Part shown: positions 8,520 to 17,308 of the stretch, piece after piece
Position numbering within the stretch: the first letter of the stretch is position 1
Layout of the letters: every line of letters starts with the position of its first letter
Assembly: GCF_028657195.3 (NCBI RefSeq)
Contig: NZ_JANCPR020000032.1
Span: 1 to 64,000 of the forward strand
Origin: Streptomyces iconiensis
GTDB lineage: Bacteria > Actinomycetota > Actinomycetes > Streptomycetales > Streptomycetaceae
Reading direction: 5' to 3'
Length of the DNA: 64,000 bases
Notes under the pieces: generated by a model
Database searches by the model: none
What the model was told of the DNA's origin: nothing
What the model saw: only the letters and a program-made list of their open reading frames with translations
Position numbers and translations under genes: made by a program

Positions 8520-9285
8520 ACCGCAAGCGCATCGCCTGCGTCATGCGTGAGCGCGGCATCCGCGGTGTCACCCGCCGCAAGCACCGCTCGCTGACCCGGC
8601 CGGATGCGAAGGCGAAGCCGGCCCCGGATCTGATCGGCCGCGACTTCCACGCCGAGCGTCCCGGGCACCCGGCTGGTCGGCGACATCACCTGTCTCCCGA
8701 CGGCCGAGGGCCGACTCTGTCCCGCCTGCTGGCTGGACCTGGCCACCCGTGAGGTCATCGGTTACGCGATGGCCGGCCACCGCCGCGCCGAGCCCGTCGT
8801 GGATGCCCTGGTGGCCTGCGGCCGAGGCGGTCCGGAGCCCGGATGCGTGGTCCGCAGCGATCGCGGCAGCGAGTACGCCCCGGCGCAATTCCGGGACGGA
8901 ATACGGGAGTTGGGGCTGCGGGCAGAGCTGCGGACGCACCGGATCGTGTTTCGACAACGCCGCGGCGGACAGTTTCTGGTCCCTGCTCAAAGAAGGGATC
9001 GGAACCCGGACCTGGCCCGGCCGGGCCACCGCCCGCCCCGAGGTCTTCAACTTCATCGAGACCTTCTACAACCGCCGCCGCCCGCGCAAGCGCAAGATCC
9101 TCGGCTACCTCACCCCGGCCGGGACCAGGCAGCGGCATCAACACGCCCTCACGGCACAACAAACGAGTGTCCGGGATCACGGGGAAACTTCACCGGCCAT
9201 GTTGCGCCCGATTCGGCACTTACAGCGCCTGGCGCATACGCGCGAGAGCAGCGCGCAGTCGTGCTGCCGCGGACTGTTCTAGATT
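8510..9285 (+). pseudogene. IS3-family transposase (OrfB) fragment, multiply frameshifted
   Basis: Three frames encode successive parts of one IS3 OrfB: 'NRKRIACVMRERGIRGVTRR', 'KPAPDLIGRDFHAERPG', 'TRLVGDITCLPTAEG' (first catalytic Asp), 'CWLDLATREVIGYAMAGHRR', 'RSDRGSEYAPAQFRDGI' (second Asp) and 'DNAAADSFWSLLKEGIG' (catalytic Glu). The region up to 'FNFIETFYNRRRPRKRKILG' completes the C-terminus. The N-terminal part and the upstream OrfA are missing. Its left edge coincides with the truncated lasso B1 gene. The 9286-9576 stretch after it holds no gene I can support. Confidence 0.8.
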
Positions 9286-9576
9286 TACGTGCTTCGCCGG
9301 GCCATTCCGGTCCGTTGCGCCCCCAACGTTGTCTGCCGGCGACGAATCAACGCGTTCAGGCGTCACGTTCCACCCCACGGCAGGGAGTGCCGTGGCAGAG
9401 CTGCTCCGTTCCTCCTCGACGGCACGGAGCTGCCTGCGTTCGTCCCGGCTCCACCGCCAAGCGCAGTCTCACTGACGGTAGCCGCCGGTGTCATGGGGCG
9501 TTCCGGCTGGCAGCGGTGTTCCGGCCAGCGGACCGGACTCTGGCGGTCCGGATGTCTCGCGTGCACAGTGCGGAGC

Positions 9577-10173
9577 ATGACCGACCAAGCAACGATCGAC
9601 GCGCTCGTACGGCGTGTCGAAGTCCTTGAAGCGGAGGCGGACATCCGCCGCGTTCAGGCCCGTTACATGTTCCTCTGCGACACTCCTTGCCCCGAGTTCG
9701 GCGTGAAGAACGACAAGCAGCGCATCGAGCTGATCCTGGACCTCTACGCCGAGGACGCCATCTGGGAGGGTGTCGGGGAGTACTACGGCGACCAGTTCGG
9801 TCGGTGTGTGGGCAAGGACCAGCTCCGCGCCCACTTCCGTAACTTCTGGCCGGAGCAGCAGGATCCGAAGCTGATCATGAACGCTCACTGGCTGACGTCG
9901 GAGCAGATCCACGTGCACGGTGACGAGGCCGACGGGCAGTGGATCCACTTCCAGCCTTGGCTCTTCTCCGACGGTAAGTCCCTCGTCCGGGCCAGCCGGT
10001 TGAACAACGCCTTCCGCAGAATCGGCGGCCAGTGGAAGATCACTCGTACGCGTACGGAGAACGTGGCGATCGTCGACCTGCCCGACTTCTTCACCAGCAG
10101 CTACCCGTCGGAGTCGGTTCTCCTCAAGGCTCCGGGCACCAATCACACCAACGAGCACGTGCGGGACGCCTGA
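9577..10173 (+). CDS. SnoaL/NTF2-like protein
   Basis: 198 aa. The sequence 'VEVLEAEADIRRVQARYMFL', then 'LDLYAEDAIWEGVGEYYGDQ' and 'NAFRRIGGQWKITRTRTENV' is typical of the SnoaL_4/NTF2-like alpha+beta barrel family. Members include ring-hydroxylation helper proteins, dehydratases and steroid-isomerase-like enzymes. The ATG at 9577 begins the conserved domain; the longer open frame upstream has no domain content. The gene stands alone, pointing toward the iac island 1.2 kb away. Inference: a catabolic accessory enzyme, but no specific substrate can be assigned. Confidence 0.75.
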   Translation: MTDQATIDALVRRVEVLEAEADIRRVQARYMFLCDTPCPEFGVKNDKQRIELILDLYAEDAIWEGVGEYYGDQFGRCVGKDQLRAHFRNFWPEQQDPKLIMNAHWLTSEQIHVHGDEADGQWIHFQPWLFSDGKSLVRASRLNNAFRRIGGQWKITRTRTENVAIVDLPDFFTSSYPSESVLLKAPGTNHTNEHVRDA

Positions 10174-10189
10174 CATCCGACGCGGGCGG

Positions 10190-10740
10190 CCGACCGGGAA
10201 CCTCCGGATGCCGAGGGTGCCGGGAGCTGTCCGCTGTCACACTCGGCAGCCGAATCCGCTGGGCAACTGGGGCAGCGGTTCGTACCCCAGGCCGGGCGGC
10301 CTCCGCGTTCAGCGGGACGTCGAGCGTGGGATCGCGGTCGAAGAAGCCGAAGGGCCTGAGCTTGAAGCCTGTGTAGTCCACCGGCATGATCGGCCGGTCC
10401 TCCGGGTGCGGGGCGTGGGTGAGGCCGAAGGTGTGCCGGACGACGAGGGGCCGCCCGTCGATGGGACGGTCGGTCCGAGACCATCTGCGCGTAGGTCAGG
10501 GACACCACGGCGTCCCGGGCCGGTGCCCCGTGGGTGTCCTGGAGTTGCACCCGCACCCGGCCTTCGACTCGGTCCGCGTTCTCCGGCGTGTACAGGTTGT
10601 CCTTGGCCGGTTCGTCCAGGCCGAGACAGGCGAACCGAGTCGTGCCGGCGCCCAGGCCGAAGGAGCTGAGGAGGTCCCGCGTCGCCCGGATCCCTCATTG
10701 GTGACGGGGCCAGCGGGTCGTGTCGGCCGGTCATGGCGGC
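10190..10740 (-). pseudogene. Unrecognised broken coding region
   Basis: Minus-strand frames give fluent, protein-like text: 'SSFGLGAGTTRFACLGLDEP', 'AKDNLYTPENADRVEGRVRV', 'DAVVSLTYAQMVSDRP', then after a shift near 10465 'RPLVVRHTFGLTHAPHPEDR' and 'PVDYTGFKLRPFGFFDRDPT'. I do not recognise the family. At least one frameshift interrupts it, and I see no convincing start. The parts could belong to a decayed enzyme gene related to the neighbouring catabolic cluster. Confidence 0.35.
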
Positions 10741-11373
10741 TCCAGCAGTCTTGGTTCTACGTCCCGTCCGTAGAACAGCAGCCGCGGGTGACGGCACGGC
10801 CCCGCGCGCGTCGCCGAGTGACTGAAGGGTGGCACTCGGCGCGGCAGTCGGCTCGTCGGGGTGGAACGCAGAGCGGCTTCGTCGGCCGTAGCCGGCCACA
10901 GGTGCACGGGCTGACTGCCATTGCGTGCATGCCGGCGTCCCAAGTCCGTGTCACGGGTGCCGTGTGCATGCCGTGGTGACTGACCGTGCGTCCAACGGCG
11001 GACCGGAAGGCCATGACTGCGCCAGGGTCTGACTCAATCCCGTCCCGACCGTGTCGATACGGGCCGCCTCATCGAATCGTCACCCCCCCCCAGCACCGAG
11101 GAGCGCCTGGAGCCTGTACCGGAGGCGGCGGAGGCAGACACGTGGACGCCGCGATCCGCGCAGCCCGCGAGGCGTTCGACGCGCCTGGCGGGAACGGGCC
11201 CCGGGAATCCGGACGGATACCTGCGGACCCAGTCCCTGTACCTGTGAGCGCCTCACAACGGGCGAAGGGCCCCTGGAATCCGCCAACGGCCAGGGCCCCT
11301 TCTCCGGGTCCTCCGGGGGTCGGGGGCGCATACACCCCGCAGGGACCGCACGCATCTCCCCGTCGCCTGGCGG
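10741..11373. other. Gene-free stretch at the left border of the iac block
   Basis: About 630 bases with no open frame that reads like a protein. A C8 run lies at 11085-11092. The final 120 bases (GC-rich, containing imperfect hairpins around 11265-11330) follow the stop of the iacE-like gene and could serve as its terminator. Nothing else is supported. Confidence 0.5.
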
Positions 11374-12138
11374 TCAGCGCATGAAGAGGCCCCCGTTGGC
11401 GTCCCAGCACGCGCCGGTGACGACGTCGGCGTGCTCGGCCACCAGCAGGACGACCATGTCCGCGATGAACTCGGGCCGGCCGAGCCGGCCGACCGGGATC
11501 ATCGCCTCTGTCTGGGCCAGCTTCTGCGGATCGACGGTCCGCCGCACCACCGGCAGGTCCTGCGGCCCCGGGGAGACGGCGTTCACCGTCACGCCGCGCG
11601 GGCCGAGATCGCGGGCGAAAACCTTGGTCAGGGTGGCGACACCGCCCTTGGCCGCCGCGTAGTGGGCTCCCGTCGCCGTGCCGCCGTTCTGTCCGGCGAG
11701 CGAGGCGATGTTGACGATGCGTCCGTCGCCGCGCTCCGCGAAGTACGCCCCGAAGACCTGGCATCCGTAGAACGTACCGTTGAGGTTGGTGTCGACCACC
11801 GCCGTGAAGCTCTCCGGGGTGATGTCCATCAGCGACTCGATCTTCGAGTGGCCCGCGTTGTTCACCAGGGCGTGAACGGCTCCCCACCGCGTCACCACAT
11901 CATCGAGCGCTCGGCTGAAGGCGTCCTTGTCCCGCACGTCCAGGGCCAGGCCGACAGCGCTCTCGCCCGTCGGGTCGAGTTCGGCGGCGGCCTCGGCGGC
12001 GGCCTCGGCGTCCAGGTCGGTCAGGGCGACACGGTAGCCCTGGGCATGCAATCGGGCGGCGACGCAGCGGCCGAGGCCGCCGGCCGCGCCGGTCACCAGG
12101 GCGGCCCGGCGGGCACCATCAGAGGTGTGCGGGCTCAT
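11374..12138 (-). CDS. iacE: Short-chain dehydrogenase/reductase, IacE-like
   Basis: 254 aa. The cofactor motif is TGAAGGLGRCVAARL near the N-terminus. 'NNAGHSKIESL' and the catalytic Tyr and Lys in 'GAHYAAAKGGVATLTKVFAR' complete the classical SDR pattern. In characterised iac systems IacE works with IacA in turning indole-3-acetate into the dioxindole (3-hydroxy-2-oxindole) acetate intermediate. The ATG at 12138 is chosen because it overlaps the stop of the iacB-like gene by 4 bases (ATGA). It is the last gene of an iacA-iacB-iacE transcription unit. Assignment to IacE rests on context plus family. Confidence 0.82.
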   Translation of the reverse strand: MSPHTSDGARRAALVTGAAGGLGRCVAARLHAQGYRVALTDLDAEAAAEAAAELDPTGESAVGLALDVRDKDAFSRALDDVVTRWGAVHALVNNAGHSKIESLMDITPESFTAVVDTNLNGTFYGCQVFGAYFAERGDGRIVNIASLAGQNGGTATGAHYAAAKGGVATLTKVFARDLGPRGVTVNAVSPGPQDLPVVRRTVDPQKLAQTEAMIPVGRLGRPEFIADMVVLLVAEHADVVTGACWDANGGLFMR

Positions 12139-12494
12139 CGGGTCACGTCCGGCAGCGGACGGCCGACGCGGGCCTCGATCTTCATGTAGCGCCACAGGCC
12201 GCACTCGCCGACCTGGACGGTGCGGACCAGGTTGCAGGCCGCGGCGACGGTCGCCTGGTCGGTGACGTCGGCGAGCACGTAACAGGTCCAGGGCCAGCCG
12301 TCCGACGGGCCGACCATGTGCTGGTCGTCGTCGATGGTGCCGAGGACGTCGACGCCGGGCAGCTCGTGCATCTGCTTGAGCATGTCCACGGTGCCGGCCC
12401 AGACGTCCTTGTGCTGCCCGGTCGGCAGATCGAAGAAGTTCTGGTTGACGCCGATGCAGAACAGGACGCGCAGCGGGGTGTCGGAGGAGGTCAC
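12135..12494 (-). CDS. iacB: Small IacB-like protein
   Basis: 119 aa. The sequence 'VLFCIGVNQNFFDLPTGQ' and 'PSDGWPWTCYVLADV' is characteristic of the small IacB proteins found in indole-3-acetate degradation clusters. IacB has no firmly established catalytic role. The protein resembles dimeric alpha/beta-barrel folds of the muconolactone isomerase type in size and layout. It lies 33 bases after iacA and is coupled to iacE by an ATGA overlap. Confidence 0.8.
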   Translation of the reverse strand: MTSSDTPLRVLFCIGVNQNFFDLPTGQHKDVWAGTVDMLKQMHELPGVDVLGTIDDDQHMVGPSDGWPWTCYVLADVTDQATVAAACNLVRTVQVGECGLWRYMKIEARVGRPLPDVTR

Positions 12495-12527
12495 AGGTGG
12501 TGCCTTTCGTCGGGGTGCGGGCGGGGG

Positions 12528-13694
12528 TCAGAGGTAGCCGGGGAACGGCTGGGTGCCCATCAGGACGGCGCCTGCACCGTCGTACATGCCCTCCTGGAGG
12601 AAGGCGTGCTGCGGAACCACGGAGGCGTCCCGCAGGTAGCGCTGCATGGGGCTGCCGTCGACGATGGCGCGGATACCGGCCAGTTGGTAGGCGGACCGCA
12701 CCACCTCGAAGGAGGTTTTGGCGAGGTGAGCTGAGGCCAGCCGCAGCAGGCTCGCCTGGTGCGGGGTGGCCGCGTCACCCCGTTCCACGGTCGCCCACAC
12801 CTGCTCGGTGATGTCGTAGAAGAAGGCGCGCACCGACCGCAGGTCGGCCTCGGCGCGGCCCACGGTGATGCGGTAGGAGGCGCGGTCGGCGGCGACGGGC
12901 CCACCGGTGTGGCTGGCGCGCCCGCCCTCGGCGATGACCTGGTCCAGGGCCGCGCGGGCCACTCCGGCGCCGACGACGGCGAGGACCTGGGCGGCGTAGG
13001 GAATGACGGGGTAGCGGTACAGCGGTTCGTCGACGGTGGGTTCCCCGCCGCGGACGAAGGTCCACTTCTCCGGGACGACCTGACCGTCGACGATCAGGTC
13101 ATGGCTGCCGGTGCCGCGCATGCCGATGACGTCCCAGTTGTCGGCGATGTCGATCTGGTCGGGGCGGAGCAGGGCCGTCCGGGGGCGGCCGGTCCGGTCC
13201 CCTTCCACCTTGACGCCGACGCCGAGGATGTCGGCGCCCTTGGAGCCACTGGCGAACTTCCAGCGACCTGCGATCCGGAGTCCGCCATCGACTCGCTCCG
13301 CGGGCTGGACGGGGAACAGGCCGCCCGCGAAGGCGATGTCGGGGCCGTCCGCGTACAACTCGGCCTGGGTCTCCAGGGGGAGCGCCGCGAGGTAGATGAG
13401 GGACGAGCCGAAGCTCGCGACCCAACCCGCCGAGCCGTCGACAGCGGAGATCCGCTCGATCAGCCGCAGGAAGTGGGCCGGCGGCAGCGGCTCGCCGCCG
13501 AAACGCCGGGGTGCACTGGCCCGGTAGATACCGGCCTTCTTGAACTCGGCGATGACGTCCCCGGGTACGTGCCGCTTCTCTTCGAATTCCTGCCGCCGTT
13601 CCGCGACCAGATCGAGGACGTGCTCGAAATGCTGCGAAGGTGAGTGCTCTTCGAACGTGCCGAGCGGCGAAGATGTATCCAGCGTATGTGTCAT
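12528..13694 (-). CDS. iacA: Flavin-dependent indole-3-acetate monooxygenase, IacA-like (acyl-CoA dehydrogenase fold)
   Basis: 388 aa. N-terminal, central beta and C-terminal helical domains follow the acyl-CoA dehydrogenase/group D monooxygenase plan: 'SAVDGSAGWVASFGSSLIYL' early, then 'GGLRIAGRWKFASGSKGADI' and 'ARAALDQVIAEGGRASHTG', with 'YQLAGIRAIVDGSPMQRYLR' at the end. IacA uses reduced flavin supplied by IacG to oxygenate the indole ring. The ATG at 13694 follows AGAGGA at a proper distance; an in-frame start six codons upstream is less likely. A putative regulated promoter with an element shared with iacC lies 50-115 bases upstream. Confidence 0.87.
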   Translation of the reverse strand: MTHTLDTSSPLGTFEEHSPSQHFEHVLDLVAERRQEFEEKRHVPGDVIAEFKKAGIYRASAPRRFGGEPLPPAHFLRLIERISAVDGSAGWVASFGSSLIYLAALPLETQAELYADGPDIAFAGGLFPVQPAERVDGGLRIAGRWKFASGSKGADILGVGVKVEGDRTGRPRTALLRPDQIDIADNWDVIGMRGTGSHDLIVDGQVVPEKWTFVRGGEPTVDEPLYRYPVIPYAAQVLAVVGAGVARAALDQVIAEGGRASHTGGPVAADRASYRITVGRAEADLRSVRAFFYDITEQVWATVERGDAATPHQASLLRLASAHLAKTSFEVVRSAYQLAGIRAIVDGSPMQRYLRDASVVPQHAFLQEGMYDGAGAVLMGTQPFPGYL

Positions 13695-13746
13695 GCAATT
13701 ATCCTCTGGCAACGGCCGGGAGATGTCCGATATCGCTTCGTCATCG

Positions 13747-13810
13747 AAACTAGGCCGACGCGCTGCTCACCGGCAATTGGGGATCGGACGGCGCGTGTAG
13801 GGGTTTTCCC
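13747..13810 (-). promoter_or_regulatory. Putative iacA promoter with bipartite element shared with iacC
   Basis: Read in the direction of iacA: GGGAAAACCCCTAC, a gap, ATCCCCAATTG, about 19 bases, then CCTAGTTT. The last can supply a -10 (TAGTTT, 13747-13752), giving a transcript start near 13740 and a short leader before the ATG at 13694. The same arrangement occurs upstream of iacC (21616-21680). The element overlaps the end of the sensor kinase gene. Binding by the local response regulators is inference. Confidence 0.55.
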
Positions 13811-15309
13811 TTACGGCGCAGCGGTAGCCGGAATCGGAAGACGGCGCCGCGCGGCTCGTTGGCGCCGGCCTCGATCTCGCCGCCGTGCCGGGTGATGATG
13901 CGGTGGCTGAGGGCCAGGCCGATGCCGTGGCCGTCGCCCTTGGAGCTGAATGCGCCGTCGAAGATCCGTCCGGCCCGCTGCGCGGGCAGCCCTTGCCCGG
14001 TGTCCCGCACCTCGACCTCGGCGTGGCCGCCGCGCCGACGGGTCGTCACCACCACGGTCCGCTGTCCCCCGGCCGACCGGGCCATCTCCTCGATGGCGTT
14101 GAACGCCAGGTTCATCACGACCTGGCCGATGAGCACCTTCTCGCACCGCACGGGGAGTTCCTCGGCTGCGTGCTCCCAGCGCACGGTCACCGACTGCTGC
14201 CGGGCACGGACGTCCACGAAGTAGCCGCAGTCGGTGACGATGTCGTCGAGGTCGGCCCACTGCTGGGACTCCTCAAGACGTACGACGTACTCGCGCAGGC
14301 TGCGCAGGATCAGGGCGGCGCGGTCCAGTTGCCGGGTAGCGTTCTCCAGCCCCCAGCGCAGGTGCCCGGGGTCGGGGTCGTCGGTGAGACGGCCACCGAC
14401 CCCGGCAACGAAGTTGTGCGCGGCGGAGATCGGCTGGCTGACCTCGTGCGCGATGGCCATGGCCATGTCGCCCATGGCGTTGTAGCGGGCGAGGTGGTTG
14501 AGGTACTGGGCGTCGCGGCGGTGCTCCTCCTCGGTACGCACCAGGGCGGTGATGTCGTGGAAGAGCAGCAGGGTGCCGCACAGGTCGTTCTCGATGTGGA
14601 TGTACTGGCAGCGGGTGGCGAACCAGCGATCCGGGCCGCCGTCGCCGTCCGGTACGGCCAGTCGGTAACGGGTGTCGGTGACCCCGCCGCCGGCGGCCGA
14701 GGTCAGCGCCACCCGCAGCAGGCGGGCGGAGTCCGGGGCCAGGAAGCCGGTGAAGTCGGCGCCGACGACGGTGTCGAGGCCGCGGCCGAGGAGGGTCCCG
14801 GCGGCGGCTCCGGCGAACAGGACCCGCCCGTCACCGTCCAGGACGACGATGCCGGCGTCGAGGCTGCGCAGAAACGCCTGGAGCCGCCCCTCGGTACGGA
14901 ACAGGTCCCTCCGGGTGGCCTTCTCCTCGGCGATGTCCCGGAACTGCACCATGACGACCGGGCCCCGGGCGAGGTCCACGCGGACGGCTCTGGCCTCGCT
15001 GAGTATGTCCGTGCCGCCCTTGGCGCGGTAGCACCACTCGATGGTGCAGCTCCCCTCGTCGACGGCCCGTTGCAGCCAGGCACGGCCTTTCGCGCGGCCG
15101 TAGGGCCGGGCGTGGGAACTCATGTGGGGGGCCTTCAGCGGGCGCAGTTCCTCAAGCGTGAAGCCGAGGGCGGCGCAGGCGGCCGGGTTGGCCCACAGGA
15201 TGTCCTTGGTACGCGCGTCGTGCACCAGAACGCAGTGCTCCAGCGCGGCGAACAGCGCGGCCAGGTCCGAGTCGGTGAAGCCGGACGGCGTGCGGGGAGG
15301 TGCGGACAC
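13750..15309 (-). CDS. PAS-domain sensor histidine kinase, soluble
   Basis: 519 aa with no membrane segment. Two PAS-like domains occupy about residues 15-130 and 140-255. The phosphorylation site lies in 'MAIAHEVSQPISAAHNF' (His288). The ATP-binding domain shows the N box 'VMNLAFNAIEEM', G1 'DTGQGLP' and G2 'GHGIGLALSHRI'. The layout is that of FixL/TodS/StyS-type cytoplasmic kinases that sense aromatic compounds or redox state. The GTG start at 15309 lies 6 bases after the response-regulator stop, forming a kinase-regulator pair upstream of iacA. Inference: it senses indole-3-acetate or a metabolite. Confidence 0.88.
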   Translation of the reverse strand: MSAPPRTPSGFTDSDLAALFAALEHCVLVHDARTKDILWANPAACAALGFTLEELRPLKAPHMSSHARPYGRAKGRAWLQRAVDEGSCTIEWCYRAKGGTDILSEARAVRVDLARGPVVMVQFRDIAEEKATRRDLFRTEGRLQAFLRSLDAGIVVLDGDGRVLFAGAAAGTLLGRGLDTVVGADFTGFLAPDSARLLRVALTSAAGGGVTDTRYRLAVPDGDGGPDRWFATRCQYIHIENDLCGTLLLFHDITALVRTEEEHRRDAQYLNHLARYNAMGDMAMAIAHEVSQPISAAHNFVAGVGGRLTDDPDPGHLRWGLENATRQLDRAALILRSLREYVVRLEESQQWADLDDIVTDCGYFVDVRARQQSVTVRWEHAAEELPVRCEKVLIGQVVMNLAFNAIEEMARSAGGQRTVVVTTRRRGGHAEVEVRDTGQGLPAQRAGRIFDGAFSSKGDGHGIGLALSHRIITRHGGEIEAGANEPRGAVFRFRLPLRRKGKPLHAPSDPQLPVSSASA

Positions 15310-15315
15310 GCGGCA

Positions 15316-15987
15316 TCACACCCGGGACTGGTCGAGCCCGCAGCGCATCATGTCGCCGATGAGCGCGCCCAGGGTGTCGGCGCCGGTCTTCTCCCGGATA
15401 CGGGCCCGGTGGGCGTCGACCGTCTTCAGACTGATCCCGAGCCGCTTGGCGATGGTTCTGCTGGGCACGCCGCCGATCACCTGGCGCAGGGTCTCGCGCT
15501 CGCGGGAGCTGAGCGCGACGAGCCGGTCCTCGACCGCCCGGCGGGCCGCGCGCCGCGCGTACCGTTCGCCGGCCGTCCGCAGTCCGGCCTGCACCACGTC
15601 GAGCATGCGTTGCGGGTCGTAGGGCTTCTCCAGGAAGTCGACGGCTCCCTGCCGCAACGCCCGTACGGACATGGGGATGTCGCCGTGGGCCGAGACGAAG
15701 ACCACGGGCAGCACCGCGTCCTCGGCGTTGAGCAGTTCCTGCACGCGGAAGCCGCCGGTGCCCGGCATACGGACGTCCAGGACCAGGCAGGCGGGGCGGT
15801 CCGGGTCGAAGGCCGCGAGGAACGCGCCGGCGTCCGTGAAGCACTGGGTGCGGATGTGCACCGACTCCAGGAGCCAGGCCAGGGACAGGCACAGTTCGTG
15901 ATCGTCGTCGAGGACGTAGACGAGGTCGGCCGCGCCGACGGGCGAAGTTCCCGAGCGGTGGGGCGGGGAGAGCGGAGTGACGTTCAT
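15316..15987 (-). CDS. FixJ/TodT-type response regulator (receiver + LuxR HTH)
   Basis: 223 aa. Receiver domain: acidic pocket 'VLDDDHE', phospho-acceptor Asp71 in 'CLVLDVRMPGTGGF', Thr/Ser and Lys in 'VVFVSAHGDIPMSVRAL' and 'DFLEKPYDP'. The C-terminal LuxR helix-turn-helix is 'LSSRERETLRQVIGGVPSRT', 'IAKRLGISLKTVDAHRARI'. The ATG at 15987 has GAGGA upstream. It is co-transcribed with the kinase. The divergent AraC gene begins 311 bases away. It probably activates the iacA/iacC-type promoters. Confidence 0.88.
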   Translation of the reverse strand: MNVTPLSPPHRSGTSPVGAADLVYVLDDDHELCLSLAWLLESVHIRTQCFTDAGAFLAAFDPDRPACLVLDVRMPGTGGFRVQELLNAEDAVLPVVFVSAHGDIPMSVRALRQGAVDFLEKPYDPQRMLDVVQAGLRTAGERYARRAARRAVEDRLVALSSRERETLRQVIGGVPSRTIAKRLGISLKTVDAHRARIREKTGADTLGALIGDMMRCGLDQSRV

Positions 15988-16297
15988 CGTTCCTCGTTTC
16001 CGAACGGACCGTGTCCGGTCGCCACCGCACCCTCCAGGGCGGCGGCGCGACGCGGTGGTTCCGAAGACGTTAGGGGGGCTCGCCCGTGCGGCGTTCGCCG
16101 ACGGGTGCACGGAAAACCGCCAACCTGTGCACCGTGTCGCCGCCTTCAGGCGGACGCGGACACGTTCGCCGCTGCCGTGGTCCGCTCAGCGGGCCAGGTC
16201 TTTACGTGCCGTGTCCCGGAATGAAACGTTGCCGAACAGGCCGGTGACACGAGGCGGATTACCGTCCTCGGAAGACATCCCGCAGGTGGAGCGCGCT

Positions 16298-17263
16298 ATG
16301 ACGTCCTTGGTGAGCACCGAAACCGTCACCCGCGCGAAGCGGTTCGAGCACGGGGTGCACGGGATGTCCCGGGTCTTCGGCGGCCTCGACAGCCGCCCGG
16401 TGGACCGGTCTTCCTTCCACGGCGTGGCCGTCAGCGGCTCGGTGGGCTCGCTCTGGCTCACCTCGATCGATGCGGGGCCGCTCTCCGTGCGGCCCTCGGA
16501 GCGCCGGACGGCTCCGGAGGAGCGGGACTGCTACAAGGTGGCGCTCCAGGTTTCGGGGACGTGCGTGGTGGAGCAGGACGGCGCCGTGGACACGCTGGCC
16601 CCGGGCGACATCGCCATCTGCGACACCTCCCGTCCTTACGCGTTCACCTACGGCTCCGATTTCCGCACCGTCCTGATGCTGCTGCCCCGTCCCCTGCTTC
16701 CGGTGCGTCCGGAGGTGATGCGCGGTATCACGGGGCGACGGCTCACCTCGGAGGGCGGCGTCGGCGCGGTGGTGAGATCCTTCCTGCGGTCGCTCGGCAC
16801 GCAGAGCCGGGCGTGCTCCGGGCCGGCCGCGCTGAGCCTCATGGACGGCGCCGTGTCCCTGGTGACGGCGCTGGTGTCGGAGAGACTGGCCGAGACGGCC
16901 CCGCCTGCTCCGCAGGAGGCGATGATGACGCGCCTGCGCGGCTACATCGAGACCCGGCTGCCGAACCCCGACCTGACGCCGGACGCGATCGCGGAGGCCC
17001 ACGGCATCTCGCGGCGGTACCTGTTCAAACTCTTCGCCGCCGAGGGCCTCACCGTCGCCGGATGGATCAGGACCCGCCGACTGGAGCGCTGCGCCCGGGA
17101 CCTGGCCAGTCCCCTGTCGGCCGGGCACCCGATCAGCATGGTCGCCGCCCGCTGGGGCCTGCTCGACGGGCGGCACTTCAGCCGGGCGTTCAAGTCGGTC
17201 TACGGCGAGACGCCCCGGGACTTCCGGCGGCGCGCACTGGACGAGCACGCCATGGAGCGTTGA
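16298..17263 (+). CDS. AraC-family regulator with AraC_binding_2-type ligand domain
   Basis: 321 aa. The N-terminal about 200 residues resemble the cupin-like ligand domain of the AraC_binding_2 group ('YKVALQVSGTCVVEQDGAVD', 'LAPGDIAICDTSRPY'). The C-terminal double HTH is 'LTPDAIAEAHGISRRYLFKL' and 'ISMVAARWGLLDGRHFSRAF', ending 'YGETPRDFRRR'. The ATG at 16298 is preceded by AGGTGGAG. This regulator class often controls aromatic-compound catabolism in actinobacteria. It lies between the two response regulator genes, opposite in direction to both. Confidence 0.87.
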   Translation: MTSLVSTETVTRAKRFEHGVHGMSRVFGGLDSRPVDRSSFHGVAVSGSVGSLWLTSIDAGPLSVRPSERRTAPEERDCYKVALQVSGTCVVEQDGAVDTLAPGDIAICDTSRPYAFTYGSDFRTVLMLLPRPLLPVRPEVMRGITGRRLTSEGGVGAVVRSFLRSLGTQSRACSGPAALSLMDGAVSLVTALVSERLAETAPPAPQEAMMTRLRGYIETRLPNPDLTPDAIAEAHGISRRYLFKLFAAEGLTVAGWIRTRRLERCARDLASPLSAGHPISMVAARWGLLDGRHFSRAFKSVYGETPRDFRRRALDEHAMER

Positions 17264-17308
17264 CCTCGGGCAGGAGGTGCGACGCCCGTCCGGGGCCGGA
17301 CGGCCGGT

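Noticed and set aside
13885..16224. 779-codon open frame on the plus strand
   Set aside because: It is antisense to the sensor kinase and response regulator, whose motifs are unambiguous.
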